A program made the translations under genes and the position numbers. Below the pieces are notes generated by a model. The model made no database searches and had not been told where the DNA came from. It was given only the letters and a program-made list of their open reading frames with translations. Of a stretch of 64,000 bases of DNA, positions 42,263-52,008 are shown one piece after another (the stretch's first letter is position 1; the number at the start of each line of letters is the position of its first letter). Source of the DNA: Flammeovirgaceae bacterium SG7u.111 (GTDB taxonomy: Bacteria > Bacteroidota > Bacteroidia > Cytophagales > Flammeovirgaceae); assembly GCA_034044135.1 (NCBI GenBank), contig CP139021.1, positions 3,115,635 to 3,179,634 on the forward strand, written 5' to 3'.

Positions 42263-43636
42263 TTATTTTCCTGGCAATGTTTCATAGGAAAGAGTTCCTG
42301 TTCTGTAGTCTAAAATGATTTTTTGGAACAGCAACGTATAACGAGCACTAGCCTTGTCTACCGAGGCCGAAATGAAATTGTTGGTAGCAGTGGTCACATC
42401 TACAATAGTTGCGTTCCCTAGCTTGTATCGCTCTTTTTGGGTGTTCATATTAAGTTCTGCGGCATCGAACTGTGCCACGGAAGCCTCGTAGGTAGCAATT
42501 GCTGCTTCGTAATCTTGCAGAGCGGTGAGCACTTCTGTATAAATCGTGTTTTTTAGCCTGTCAATTTCCAGCATTGAATTTTTATGGGTCACTTTCGACT
42601 GGGCAATATTCAGCCTGTTTTGGTAGCGGCTGAATATTGGGATATTGAGTGTCACGCCATATGCTTTTGAAGGGTTTATTTCTCTCACTTGCTCATTGAA
42701 CGAAAGGTCTTCACCATCTCTTTGTGCCGAACTGTTGTAATAAGAATCGTAGTTGAAAAAAGCAGCGACCCTAGGCATCAGATTCGATTTTGCCATACTC
42801 ACCGAATACCCGTTTGCTTTTTCTAAAGATGTTAGTTGCTTAAGGTCTTCTCTATTTGCAAGAGCCGTTTGGTACAAGCTTTCAAGCGTGTATTCATTGA
42901 TCATTTGATCTTCTAATGTCCAATTTGGCTCAACTACTTTTATATCGGAAAGAGGATCTAACAATAAAATTCTAGCTAAAACCGCCTTGTCATTTTTCAG
43001 CTGGTTGATGGCTTGAACTTCCGCCAACTCAAGGCTTTTTATTTCTGCTTCTTGGTTGTATTGGTCGCCTACGAAAGTGATACCTGCATCTACAAAGCCC
43101 TTTATCCTATTAAGGAGCGTTTCTTGGGCTTCTATATTTTCCTTGGCAATTTTGACATATTCTTGGTCGAGCAACACGGTCATGTACTGGTTTGTGACCA
43201 AAGCGATGATTTCTTGCTCAGTATTTTTTATATTGTGGTGCTGTGCTTCAAATCGGTGGTTGGCTCGCTTCAGATTATTCACATTGCTCATTCCATTGAA
43301 TAATGTGAGGTCGGCAGAAAACTGTGGGAAAAAGTCATCTGCAGTGGTTTGGATAAGTTCTGCTTGCTGGGGAATGAAAATATTACCGCTTTGTCTTCTG
43401 AACTGCATGAAAGCGCTGGCCGATGGAGCGAACTGCGCACGACTTTGCACTTTCTCCATTTTTACCGCATCCATTTCATTGACTTGGATTTTGAGCGTAA
43501 TGTTTTCATCGAGTGCCCTCGTAACGGCTTCTTTGTAAGTGAATGTTTGTTCTTGGGCCTTGCTCTCCGAAAAAAATGCCAAGATTCCCATTGCGATGAT
43601 AAACGTAATTTTCAAGCTAGATATAGTTCCTTTCAA
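42263..43636 (-). CDS. TolC-family outer-membrane channel
   Basis: 457-aa outer-membrane efflux protein. It has a signal peptide (SLKITFIIAMGILAFFSESKAQ) and two repeats of long alpha-helices with beta-strand inserts (YKEAVTRALDENITLKIQVN, LALFNGMSNVNN-type membrane segment, VTLNIPIFSRYQNRLNIAQSKV), ending KDLNI-type helices and GTLSYETL. In this frame the first usable start is a TTG at 43636, since a stop lies six codons upstream. TolC homologues connect inner-membrane exporters (RND, ABC, T1SS) to the outside; no exporter or membrane-fusion gene is adjacent, so the partner must be encoded elsewhere. Confidence 0.9.
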   Translation of the reverse strand: MKGTISSLKITFIIAMGILAFFSESKAQEQTFTYKEAVTRALDENITLKIQVNEMDAVKMEKVQSRAQFAPSASAFMQFRRQSGNIFIPQQAELIQTTADDFFPQFSADLTLFNGMSNVNNLKRANHRFEAQHHNIKNTEQEIIALVTNQYMTVLLDQEYVKIAKENIEAQETLLNRIKGFVDAGITFVGDQYNQEAEIKSLELAEVQAINQLKNDKAVLARILLLDPLSDIKVVEPNWTLEDQMINEYTLESLYQTALANREDLKQLTSLEKANGYSVSMAKSNLMPRVAAFFNYDSYYNSSAQRDGEDLSFNEQVREINPSKAYGVTLNIPIFSRYQNRLNIAQSKVTHKNSMLEIDRLKNTIYTEVLTALQDYEAAIATYEASVAQFDAAELNMNTQKERYKLGNATIVDVTTATNNFISASVDKASARYTLLFQKIILDYRTGTLSYETLPGK

Positions 43637-43902
43637 TTGTCTTATTGTTTAGTAATTAACTCCACTATCTTTTTACAATCCAAATGCCACAAATAAAGTA
43701 CATATAATCAGTAGGTTATGTAAATTGTGATTAGAAAAGGTGTCCGCAAGCGGATAGTTTTGTTCGTAGCAGAACAGAAATTTCTATATCGGGGAGAGTA
43801 TCCGCAGCTATATTTCAGCCTTTTGAGAAATTGATTTGAAAGGACTTTCCAAGAAAAGGGCAAAGAGTTGGCTGCTTTTTAGGAATTGAATTTATATTTG
43901 CC

Positions 43903-43924
43903 CGTGGAACATTTTTGTTTCACG
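43903..43924. promoter_or_regulatory. paired parS-like half-sites before parA
   Basis: CGTGGAACA (43903-43911), TTTT, TGTTTCACG (43916-43924). Each arm equals one half of the usual ParB target (TGTTTCACG-TGAAACA type; the left arm is TGTTCCACG on the opposite strand), but arranged in the reverse (everted) order. It is 135 bp upstream of parA. No full parS palindrome was noticed. The rest of 43637-44058 is AT-rich without a gene and should contain the promoters of parA and of the TolC-like gene. Confidence 0.35.
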
Positions 43925-44058
43925 CAGAAATACCATCACACATTTGTTTTACAATAGCACAGGCTAGGGTAGAAAAAGTTTTGAAATAGAACAAAACAAT
44001 GCCCTATTTTTAATTAGTCAAGTTTTTTTATACCTATTAAAATAAAGAAAACGCATAG

Positions 44059-44829
44059 ATGGGTAAAATAATAGCAATAGCCAATCAGAAAGGAGGAGTT
44101 GGGAAAACGACCACAGCCGTAAACTTGGCCGCAAGTTTTGCCGCTTTGGAGTATAAGTCATTGGTAGTTGACGCAGATCCGCAAGCAAACTCAACTTCAG
44201 GTTTAGGTCTCGATCCTAAACAACCTCGCAAGACCATTTACAATTGTATGGTGGATGGTACTCCTGTAAAAGAGGTGATAGAACCGTCGGAATTTGATTA
44301 CCTTGATGTGATCCCTTCGCACATAGATTTGGTAGGTGCCGAAGTTGAGATGATTGAAGACGAGGACAGGGAAGATAGGATGAAAAATGCATTACTTCCT
44401 ATTAAGGATGAGTACGACTTTATTCTGATCGACTGTTCTCCATCGCTAGGCCTCATCACAGTAAACTCCCTTACAGCTGCCGATTCGGTGATAGTGCCTG
44501 TGCAATGTGAGTATTACGCATTGGAAGGGTTAGGTAAGTTGTTGAGTACCATCAAAATCATACAGTCTAGGCTCAATCCCGAGATGTTGATTGAAGGTAT
44601 TTTGCTTACTATGTACGATGTAAGGCTTAGGTTGGCAAGCCAAGTAGTGGAAGAAGTGAACACTCATTTTTTGGATATCGCCTTCAAAACCATCATTCCA
44701 AGGAATATTAAACTTAGTGAAGCTCCTAGCTTTGGTGTACCTGCTTTGGCACACGATGCCGAGAGCAAAGGGAGTATTGCTTACCTAAATTTGGCGCAAG
44801 AGATTTTGGAAAAAAACAACATGGTTTAA
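44059..44829 (+). CDS. parA: chromosome-partitioning ATPase ParA (Soj)
   Basis: 256-aa ParA of the chromosomal (Soj) type: no N-terminal helix-turn-helix, and the deviant Walker A motif KGGVGKT at 11-17, Walker A' [10 protein letters not shown], and Walker [10 protein letters not shown]. It drives ParB-parS segregation by ATP-dependent binding to the nucleoid. parB follows 175 bp downstream on the same strand. Such pairs are usually close to the replication origin, so this window may be origin-proximal (inference). No disruption. Confidence 0.96.
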   Translation: MGKIIAIANQKGGVGKTTTAVNLAASFAALEYKSLVVDADPQANSTSGLGLDPKQPRKTIYNCMVDGTPVKEVIEPSEFDYLDVIPSHIDLVGAEVEMIEDEDREDRMKNALLPIKDEYDFILIDCSPSLGLITVNSLTAADSVIVPVQCEYYALEGLGKLLSTIKIIQSRLNPEMLIEGILLTMYDVRLRLASQVVEEVNTHFLDIAFKTIIPRNIKLSEAPSFGVPALAHDAESKGSIAYLNLAQEILEKNNMV

Positions 44830-45004
44830 GGCTGTAACTATTGCTTTGACCAGTGTTTTTATAACAATATTAGTATATTCATTTTTTGTGTAGGACATTA
44901 GTTATTCTACACTTAGCTTATGTGAAAAAAAGAATTAGGCAACGTTTTGTTTCTTTTGAAATGGATGAACATTACTTGCTTATTCGGAAAGATAAAAAGG
45001 ATCC

Positions 45005-45934
45005 ATGGCAGAAGAACCACAAAAGAAAGTATTGAAGAAAAGGCAAGCCTTGGGAAAAGGGTTGGGGGCTCTGCTTTCCGACTCTGACTATACCAAGAAA
45101 GACCATTCTAACCAACCTGAAAAGTCAGTTTCTGATAGCGTTTCGGAGGTTTTGTTAGCAAATATTGAAATGAACCCCTTCCAACCGAGGCAAGATTTTG
45201 ATAAGGAGCTCTTGGAAGAACTTGGCGCTTCGATCAAACTTCATGGAATTATACAGCCTGTTACCCTAAGAAAACTTTCTTCCGACAAGTATCAATTGAT
45301 TTCGGGTGAAAGAAGGTGCCAGGCTTCCAAGTTGATTGGTCTTGAAAAAGTGCCTGCATATGTGCGCACAGCTAATGACCAGCAAATGCTGGAAATGGCA
45401 CTGATTGAGAATATCCAACGGGAAAACCTTAACCCGATAGAAATAGCGTTCAGTTACCAAAGATTGTTGACAGAGTGCGAGCTTAAACAAGAGGAGCTTG
45501 GTGATAGGGTTGGCAAGAAAAGAGCCACTGTTACGAATTATTTGAGGCTGTTGAAGCTTCCTCCCGAAATTCAAGCTGCGCTTCGCGACAAGGAAATTAG
45601 TATGGGCCATGCAAGGGCATTGATCAATATTGAAAATATTGATATGCAATTGGCCATATTGAAAAAGATTCTTCACGATGACCTTTCAGTAAGGAAAGTG
45701 GAGGAGCTTGTAAAGAACATTACCAAAGGTTCACCTAAAACTGAAGAGAAGAAAGATCTGGCGCCAACTGCTGAGTTCGAATACGAGCTTAAAAGGCTTC
45801 AAGCTAAACTTTCCTCTAGGTTCAGCTCAAAAATCCAAGTGAAAGCTAGCACTGGGGAGAAAGGTGAAATTAAAATTCCTTTCGAGTCAACAGATGATTT
45901 GAACAGAATTCTTGACTTACTGAATTATTCATGA
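45005..45934 (+). CDS. parB: chromosome-partitioning protein ParB (Spo0J)
   Basis: 309-aa ParB: N-terminal ParA-activating region (RQALGKGLGALLSD), CTPase/ParB-N domain (NPFQPRQDFDKELLEELGAS, LISGERRCQASKLIG, ALIENIQRENLNPIE with the GERR and ENIQRE boxes), then the central helix-turn-helix (LKQEELGDRVGKKRATVTNYLRLL; ISMGHARALI) and a C-terminal dimerisation region. It binds parS and spreads using CTP. Its stop overlaps the next start in an ATGA, so translation is coupled. Confidence 0.96.
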   Translation: MAEEPQKKVLKKRQALGKGLGALLSDSDYTKKDHSNQPEKSVSDSVSEVLLANIEMNPFQPRQDFDKELLEELGASIKLHGIIQPVTLRKLSSDKYQLISGERRCQASKLIGLEKVPAYVRTANDQQMLEMALIENIQRENLNPIEIAFSYQRLLTECELKQEELGDRVGKKRATVTNYLRLLKLPPEIQAALRDKEISMGHARALINIENIDMQLAILKKILHDDLSVRKVEELVKNITKGSPKTEEKKDLAPTAEFEYELKRLQAKLSSRFSSKIQVKASTGEKGEIKIPFESTDDLNRILDLLNYS

Positions 45935-46557
45935 TAAGGAACAACAAACAAGCATTCTATTTCTTTTTATTATCATTTGTAGGGGGATTGGTTTTTACCG
46001 CAAATGCCCAAGATGATTCTTTGAATGTTAGCCAAACCGAAGCCCAAGAAGTTGTTGATACTTCTTCGGTAATATTGGATGCATATTTGGAAACAAAGAA
46101 ACTGAATGAACCAAGTGAAGCAGCTCTTTTAGGAGCGATTTTGCCTGGGTTTGGTCAGATCTATAATAAACAATATTGGAAAATACCGATAGTGTATGGT
46201 GGTTATGTAGTGTTTGCCTCACTTATCGATTATAATCATGTCCGCTATATTGGATTCAGGGATGCCTTATTTTTAAAATCAGATGGCGATCCTGATACCA
46301 ATCCAGATGGTATTTATGCAGATTTTCCTGAAGATCAGCTTCGGCGTGGACGGGATTTGTATAGGCGAGACCGAGATTTTAACATAATCTTGACTTTTAT
46401 GTGGTACGGACTTACCATAGCCGATGCTACGGTAGATGCACATTTAAAAGATTTTGATGTGTCTGATAATTTGTCGGCAAGCATAAAACCAGGGCTAGTT
46501 CCCAATGATGCGAATATTTTTGCCCCAGGCGTACGGTTTGTATTGACGTTTAAATAA
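45931..46557 (+). CDS. DUF5683 family exported/membrane protein
   Basis: 208-aa protein with a signal peptide (to about residue 26, FTANAQ) and a domain characteristic of DUF5683 (EAALLGAILPGFGQIYNKQYWKIP, VYGGYVVFASLIDYN, FNIILTFMWYGLTIADATVDAHLKDFDV). In many Bacteroidota this family lies directly behind parB, as here (4-bp overlap). Its function is not established; the conserved pairing suggests that it is coexpressed with chromosome segregation for a reason still unknown. Confidence 0.85.
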   Translation: MIRNNKQAFYFFLLSFVGGLVFTANAQDDSLNVSQTEAQEVVDTSSVILDAYLETKKLNEPSEAALLGAILPGFGQIYNKQYWKIPIVYGGYVVFASLIDYNHVRYIGFRDALFLKSDGDPDTNPDGIYADFPEDQLRRGRDLYRRDRDFNIILTFMWYGLTIADATVDAHLKDFDVSDNLSASIKPGLVPNDANIFAPGVRFVLTFK

Positions 46558-46586
46558 ATAAACCTAACCATTCTACTAAAATTAAG

Positions 46587-49500
46587 ATGAAGCTCGCTTC
46601 CAAATCGATATTGGCGATTTTGATAAGCTGCCTTATCTCTGTTCCACTCTTTGCCCAATATTCTAACTTTCGCTCTTACGACCAAGCTGACGGGCTTTCC
46701 CAGTCTTATGTATATAGCGTAGCCCAAACCCCAGACGGCTACCTCTGGTCTGCCACGGGCGATGGTCTTTCTAGGTTCGATGGTTCTGTTTTCAAGACCT
46801 ACACCGTAAACGATGGACTGGCAGAAGATTTTGTGACTTCCCTGTATGTGGATGCTTCGGGTACTCTTATAGCAGGGCATTACCAAGGGGCGGTAAGTAT
46901 ATATGATGCTTCACTAAAAAGGTTTAAAGTTGTAGCTATTGATTCTACAGCAAATAGCCGTGTGAACCAACTTTATGTTGATGAAGACAAGGCAATTTGG
47001 GTGCTTTTCCAAAACGAAGGGCTATTAAAAATTCAAGATGGAAGCACAGCATTCTACTCTCTTCCTCAGCAGTTGAGTTATTTTTCTTTTCAATTATTAG
47101 AAAACAGAAAAGTGCTTTTGGGCACGAATGAAGGTTTGTGGTTGGGAGATTTGAAGAAGGATGATCTTGGGGCAACCTCATTCCCTGAGTTCGCTTATCA
47201 AAAAATAAATGCAATTTCTGGAGATGGAGAATCTTATCTGATTGGTACGGACGGGAAAGGGCTTTTTAGATATAAAGATGGAGAAATCTTGGATTTATCT
47301 AAAACTTATCTCCTCGAAAATGAGCGAATTCAAGCAGTTTTATCTACTAAAAAAGAGATTTGGGTTGCTTTAAAATCATCAGGCTTGGTCTTATTGTCCT
47401 CCGAAGGAAGCCAAAAATATTTTAAGGAAGAAAATGGTCTGCCCAGTAATTACCCGCTTTGCCTTTTTCAAGATATGGAAGGAAATGTGTGGACAGGTTT
47501 GAATGGGGCGGGGTTGTCCATGTACATGGGCGGAGCTTTTGAACTTGACCCTCTTGGCAGTCTTCAAAATGATGTTACTGCAATTCTTCTTGCCAAAAAG
47601 GATGGAAAATGGATTGGGACATCCAAAGGCTTGCGTAACGAAAGGAAAAGTGTGGCAGTCCCTTCAAGCTTACCTAGTTCAACCGTTACTGGGATAGCCG
47701 AGGACAAGGAAGGTCGGCTGTGGGTTGGTTTTGCTGAAGAAGGACTTTTTAGGTGGGACATAGAAAAAAACAAAGTTGAGCGCTTGACTGGAAAGAATGG
47801 CTTTGATTCGAAAAATATCAATCAAGTTATAGCAGATAAAAATGGCGATGTCTGGGTTGGGACACAGTTTTTAGGTGTTTTTCATTTTATTGAAAATTCA
47901 ATTGTTCAATATTCTACGGAAAATGGGCTTCTTCACAACAACGCTAAGGATTTGTATTGCGATAAGGAAAACAAGGTCTGGGTGATTACGCCTAGTACAG
48001 GTGTTTGCTATATTGGGCAAGGGAAAGTTGGTTATTTTGACACAGATCCTGTACTCAAAACAATCGGGTTCAACTGCTTGGTAGAAGACAAGGATGGAGA
48101 CCTTTGGTTTGGGACAAATGGGAGCGGGGTGCTCTATTACGATGGGGCTGAATTTGTGAACTATACTTCAGCTGAAGGCTTGCTATCAAATTATATATAC
48201 ATGATTGTAGCTGACGAACAAAAGGTATGGGCAGGTTCGAGGAACGGTCTTTCAAGTATAAGCAAGTCGGATAATTTGATAAATGAGCATTCTTACCAAA
48301 ATGAACTGAAGGATATTGAACTCTCCTCTAAGGCTGTTTTTTGCCCCATAGAAAATGTGATTTATTTTGGAACAGATAAAGGCTTGTTAGTTTACAATCC
48401 TGCTAAAAGCCCTGAAGTAGTTGAACCAATCATCCAGCTTACCCGGTTGTTGGTGTTTGATGATACACTTTCCAACCCTTCAGCTATCCAACTTCCCTAC
48501 GATAGCTACCGCCTGCGTTTTTCTTTCAAAGGTATAAGTTTGAAAAAACCTGAATCGGTTAGGTATCAATACAAACTAGAAGGTTACGATATAGATTGGT
48601 CTGACGTCACCACGGAAACCCTTGCACAATACCCTCGGGTTGAAGATGGGGAATATGAGTTCAAAGTTAGGGCGCTGAACGGTGACGGGGTTTGGAGCAG
48701 CCAAGAAGCAACCATTCGGTTGGCAATCGAAAAACCTATTTGGAAACAGTGGTGGTTTTTTGTGCTTGTTGCAGTGGCGCTGAGTTCAGCTGGGTATAGT
48801 TACAACTATATAAAACTGAAAAGGCTTACCAAAAGGAACAAGGAGCTAGAGGTAAAAGTGGCTGAGCGCACTGAGCAATTGGAGGCTAGAAAAACAGAGC
48901 TTGAAGAAGCAAATGTGCAATTGGATAGCCAGAAGCAAGAAATAGAAACTGCGTATAAAAAATTAGTTGACCTAGAGTCTTTCAAAGATTCTATGACGAA
49001 CATGATTGTCCATGATCTTAAGAATCCACTAAACTCTGTAATAAGCATGTCTGATGGCACACCGATAATCAGGCAAGCAGGTCAGCAAATGCTCAATATG
49101 GTAATGAATATATTGGATGTCCATAAGCTTGAAGAAGCAAGTCTAAAATTGAACTTGGAGCATTATCCAATGAAATTGGCTGTTGATGAAGCCATTTTCC
49201 AAACTGAGCTACTGGTAAGAGAAAAAGGCTTGACCTTTCGCGAAGAGCTTAAAGGTGACCTTATTGCCAATATGGATTATGACCTAATAGTGAGGGTAGT
49301 AGTGAACCTAATGACGAATGCTATAAAATACACTCCGGTTGGAGGTGAGATTTCAGTGGATTGCCATCAAGAAATGATGGATGGGAATAGCTTTGTAAAG
49401 GTAAGCGTGAACGATACTGGTCCAGGAATTCCAGCAGACTATAAAGATCAGGTTTTTGAAAAATATAAGCAGATCGATCAAAAAAGTTCTGGGCTTACGG

Positions 49501-49889
49501 CTTCTACAGGTTTGGGTTTGACTTTTTGCAAGCTAGCTATTGAAGCTCACGGCGGTAAGATCGGGTTAGAATCTGAAGAGGGGAAAGGGTCGGAGTTTTA
49601 TTTCTTGTTAGAAAGCACCAAAGATTCGCTAGAATCGGAAGGTAAAGTGGAAGAGTTTACCATTGGGAAAGTAGAAATCTCATTGACACCAGAAGATAAG
49701 CAGGAAATAGAGCCCTACTTAGCAGAGCTCAACTCCTTAGATATTTTTGATACCAGTGAAAACATTGATATCATCAAAAAAATTGATGCGAATTCGAAGA
49801 CTTTAGCCACTTGGAAGTCTGAATTTGAAATGGCTATCTATTCCTTCAATGAGAACCGCTACCGAGAGCTACTTGAGATGGTGGGTTGA
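46587..49889 (+). CDS. two-component sensor histidine kinase with beta-propeller sensor
   Basis: 1100-aa membrane sensor. Signal peptide 1-24; Reg_prop beta-propeller repeats about 30-620 (AQTPDGYLWSATGDGLSRFDG, DKEGRLWVGFAEEGLFRWD, DKDGDLWFGTNGSGVLYYDG); Y_Y_Y domain about 640-715 (RLRFSFKGISL, YKLEGYDIDWSDV); one membrane helix about 724-742; coiled coil; HisKA with the phospho-accepting H809 (MIVHDLKNPLNSV); HATPase with N box NLMTNAIKYTP, DTGPGIP and GLGLTFCKLAIEAHGG. A further 80 residues follow the ATPase. Unlike hybrid (HTCS) regulators of this shape it lacks receiver and AraC domains, so it needs a separate response regulator, and none is adjacent. It begins 29 bp after the DUF5683 gene, probably in the parAB operon. 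Its 3' end overlaps the convergent methyltransferase gene by 31 bp. Confidence 0.9.
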   Translation: MKLASKSILAILISCLISVPLFAQYSNFRSYDQADGLSQSYVYSVAQTPDGYLWSATGDGLSRFDGSVFKTYTVNDGLAEDFVTSLYVDASGTLIAGHYQGAVSIYDASLKRFKVVAIDSTANSRVNQLYVDEDKAIWVLFQNEGLLKIQDGSTAFYSLPQQLSYFSFQLLENRKVLLGTNEGLWLGDLKKDDLGATSFPEFAYQKINAISGDGESYLIGTDGKGLFRYKDGEILDLSKTYLLENERIQAVLSTKKEIWVALKSSGLVLLSSEGSQKYFKEENGLPSNYPLCLFQDMEGNVWTGLNGAGLSMYMGGAFELDPLGSLQNDVTAILLAKKDGKWIGTSKGLRNERKSVAVPSSLPSSTVTGIAEDKEGRLWVGFAEEGLFRWDIEKNKVERLTGKNGFDSKNINQVIADKNGDVWVGTQFLGVFHFIENSIVQYSTENGLLHNNAKDLYCDKENKVWVITPSTGVCYIGQGKVGYFDTDPVLKTIGFNCLVEDKDGDLWFGTNGSGVLYYDGAEFVNYTSAEGLLSNYIYMIVADEQKVWAGSRNGLSSISKSDNLINEHSYQNELKDIELSSKAVFCPIENVIYFGTDKGLLVYNPAKSPEVVEPIIQLTRLLVFDDTLSNPSAIQLPYDSYRLRFSFKGISLKKPESVRYQYKLEGYDIDWSDVTTETLAQYPRVEDGEYEFKVRALNGDGVWSSQEATIRLAIEKPIWKQWWFFVLVAVALSSAGYSYNYIKLKRLTKRNKELEVKVAERTEQLEARKTELEEANVQLDSQKQEIETAYKKLVDLESFKDSMTNMIVHDLKNPLNSVISMSDGTPIIRQAGQQMLNMVMNILDVHKLEEASLKLNLEHYPMKLAVDEAIFQTELLVREKGLTFREELKGDLIANMDYDLIVRVVVNLMTNAIKYTPVGGEISVDCHQEMMDGNSFVKVSVNDTGPGIPADYKDQVFEKYKQIDQKSSGLTASTGLGLTFCKLAIEAHGGKIGLESEEGKGSEFYFLLESTKDSLESEGKVEEFTIGKVEISLTPEDKQEIEPYLAELNSLDIFDTSENIDIIKKIDANSKTLATWKSEFEMAIYSFNENRYRELLEMVG

Positions 49890-50797
49890 GTTTTTTTAGT
49901 ATAAACAGCCAATAAGTTCCGACCTTCAATAAAGTTTCTAGCATATACTTTCCTTATCGGCTTAGTGGCATTGAATAAGAAAGTCAAAAAATAGTTGTTT
50001 TTTATAGATTTTGATTCTTCATACATTGCATCCCAATATTCATTTACATTTACATGTAGTGGCTCTACTTTGAGTTCATCAAGTGTTATGTTATAATGGT
50101 CTTGAAGCCTTGATAAAGTGTCTTTATCCCATAAGCCAGCATGATGAGGGGGGAGGTTCATAGCATGGAATTTATCATATTTATACAAGTATGGGTTGCT
50201 GTTTGGCACTGCAATATAAAGTTTGCCATTTGGTTTCAATAGCCCAAGTGCTGCATCAAGAAAGCCTTTTACATCATATACATGTTCTAAAACTTGAAAG
50301 AAGCAAACAACGTCATATTTTTCATGATTATTTACCAGATGAGCGTCTGAGAGTTCATTTCTTATATCTAAACCCTGTTTACTGCAATTTTCAATTGCTG
50401 CTGGGTTTAATTCAAGACCTGTGCCTTCAATATTTTTGGTTTTCAGCAAATTCAAAAAAGCACCAAAACCAGAACCAATTTCTAATACCTTATCTTCTTT
50501 GGAAATAAAATTGATAGTTAGCTTGTGTTCCCATCTTATTTCAGGATAGTAGGCCTCTCGTTCAGCAAGTTCTACATAGAAGTTTTTATCTCCAATTGTT
50601 GAATAAGGATAATAAAATCGATACCCTGATTCATTGCATTTCAATATTTTTATAGAGGATATCCCTGTATAGTTATTTGTTACGTCTAATCCAATTTTTT
50701 TATACTCATCAATGATTTTCTTAACTGATAATTCTTCGCAAATAGAAACATCTTTTTTCCCTGTTATAGGACTTTCTATATCAAATATATTCTCCAT
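49859..50797 (-). CDS. class I SAM-dependent methyltransferase, polysaccharide-type
   Basis: 312-aa methyltransferase. Motif I is VLEIGSGFGAFLNLL, followed by GTGLELNPAAIENC; post-motifs are YDVVCFFQVLEHVYDV and LLKPNGKLYIAVPNSNPY (Methyltransf_23-like). About 100 residues precede the SAM domain. It is the last gene of a three-gene minus-strand operon (methyltransferase, glycosyltransferase, methyltransferase), which suggests action on a glycan or glycolipid. The C-terminal 10 codons overlap the 3' end of the histidine-kinase gene on the other strand. Confidence 0.85.
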   Translation of the reverse strand: MENIFDIESPITGKKDVSICEELSVKKIIDEYKKIGLDVTNNYTGISSIKILKCNESGYRFYYPYSTIGDKNFYVELAEREAYYPEIRWEHKLTINFISKEDKVLEIGSGFGAFLNLLKTKNIEGTGLELNPAAIENCSKQGLDIRNELSDAHLVNNHEKYDVVCFFQVLEHVYDVKGFLDAALGLLKPNGKLYIAVPNSNPYLYKYDKFHAMNLPPHHAGLWDKDTLSRLQDHYNITLDELKVEPLHVNVNEYWDAMYEESKSIKNNYFLTFLFNATKPIRKVYARNFIEGRNLLAVYTKKTQPTISSSSR

Positions 50798-50824
50798 GGG
50801 TTAACCTAGGCTAGTTTATCGTAT

Positions 50825-51994
50825 TTATTTTTTGGTAATATGCTTGTTTAAAACATCTTGCAATTTAGAAATCTGGATTGAATTATTTCCATGTTCCTTG
50901 ATATGTTTATAAGCCATTTTTGAAAAGGTATTGTATTTTTCGGGCTTAAATGAAGCTATCTCAATCATTTTTTTTCCCATTTCCTTAACATCACCTTCTT
51001 CTACTAAAAAGCCAGTAACACCTTCGACAACTTGTGATGTTATACCCATGTGTTTTGTGGATATGACAGGAAGACCATATGCGCCTGCCTCACCTACTGT
51101 AAGAGGCCAACCCTCTGCATCTCCATTTGAAGCTACTATCGAGTGTTGAACAAAAGCATCAGCTTTCAAAAGTTCTTTTTGTACTTGAATGTGAGGTAAA
51201 GGACCTTTTAAAAATATTTTATTCTTATAATCACTTTTTGAAACATAGCTTTCTACCTCTTCAAGCAATTCACCATCTCCAACAAATGTAAGGGAAACGT
51301 TAGGGTGTTTTTTTGCACAGAGCTCGAATGCTTTTATAGTATTTAATGGTGCTTTTTTTTCTACTAACCTACCAATAGCGAGAAAGCGAAAAGGCGAATG
51401 CGGTGAGTTTTGTTTGTATGGGCAACTTAAGGGAACTTCTACTCCACAGGGGATGAAATGAATTTTTTCCTTGGGAAACCCAAAGTCCAAGAATATTTGC
51501 CTCATATTTTGATTAACTACTATTATCTCTACAGCTATTTTAAGTAGCTGTTTGATTTCATGAGAGTAGTATTTATTTTGAAGTAGTTGAGAAGCATCTT
51601 TACCATGAAAATGAACCACTAGTGGTATAGATAATTCTTTGCAAACGTTCATTACATTGATACCTGTTGTGCCAAATTGTGCTAATACCACATGTATATC
51701 CATTTCTTGGAGTCTTTTCTTTAAGGTTGACTTACTATTTGGTATCCAATGGTATCCAGGGTATTTAAATACTTTCCATAAAATCACCTTGCTCCACCAA
51801 TATATTTTTTTGTAGAGTGTTGGGATATTATCTGATAAGTCAACAATTTTGGGTAGCTGTTTATCCTGTTTGTTTAGAATTTCTTGTGCTATCTTATAAG
51901 CAAACACAAATCCGCCTATTTTGTAGGCCTGCTTCCTTATGAAGGTTTCGGATAGGCGAGGGTAAACCTCTGTTATGATTGCTATTTTTGACAT
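50825..51994 (-). CDS. glycosyltransferase family 4
   Basis: 389-aa GT-B fold glycosyltransferase of the GT4/WcaL-like type. N-terminal IAIITEVYPRLSETFIRKQ (the SETFI signature), and in the C-terminal half FLAIGRLVEKKAPLNTIKAF, the nucleotide-sugar site EGWPLTVGEAGAYGLPVI with the E-x7-E motif, and TGFLVEEGD. The ATG at 51994 is chosen because it starts at the first beta-strand and avoids overlap with the upstream gene. It is 14 bp after one methyltransferase and 27 bp before another; together they likely build and modify a surface polysaccharide. Donor and acceptor are unknown. Confidence 0.9.
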   Translation of the reverse strand: MSKIAIITEVYPRLSETFIRKQAYKIGGFVFAYKIAQEILNKQDKQLPKIVDLSDNIPTLYKKIYWWSKVILWKVFKYPGYHWIPNSKSTLKKRLQEMDIHVVLAQFGTTGINVMNVCKELSIPLVVHFHGKDASQLLQNKYYSHEIKQLLKIAVEIIVVNQNMRQIFLDFGFPKEKIHFIPCGVEVPLSCPYKQNSPHSPFRFLAIGRLVEKKAPLNTIKAFELCAKKHPNVSLTFVGDGELLEEVESYVSKSDYKNKIFLKGPLPHIQVQKELLKADAFVQHSIVASNGDAEGWPLTVGEAGAYGLPVISTKHMGITSQVVEGVTGFLVEEGDVKEMGKKMIEIASFKPEKYNTFSKMAYKHIKEHGNNSIQISKLQDVLNKHITKK

Positions 51995-52008
51995 GTTCTT
52001 AAGTAAGG

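Noticed and set aside
43637-44058. Canonical parS palindrome near parA
   Set aside because: No full inward-facing TGTTTCACGTGAAACA-type site was found; only the everted half-site pair is reported.
44922-45035. GTG-started 37-codon frame overlapping the parB start
   Set aside because: It overlaps parB out of frame, is driven by A-rich sequence and has no supporting signal.
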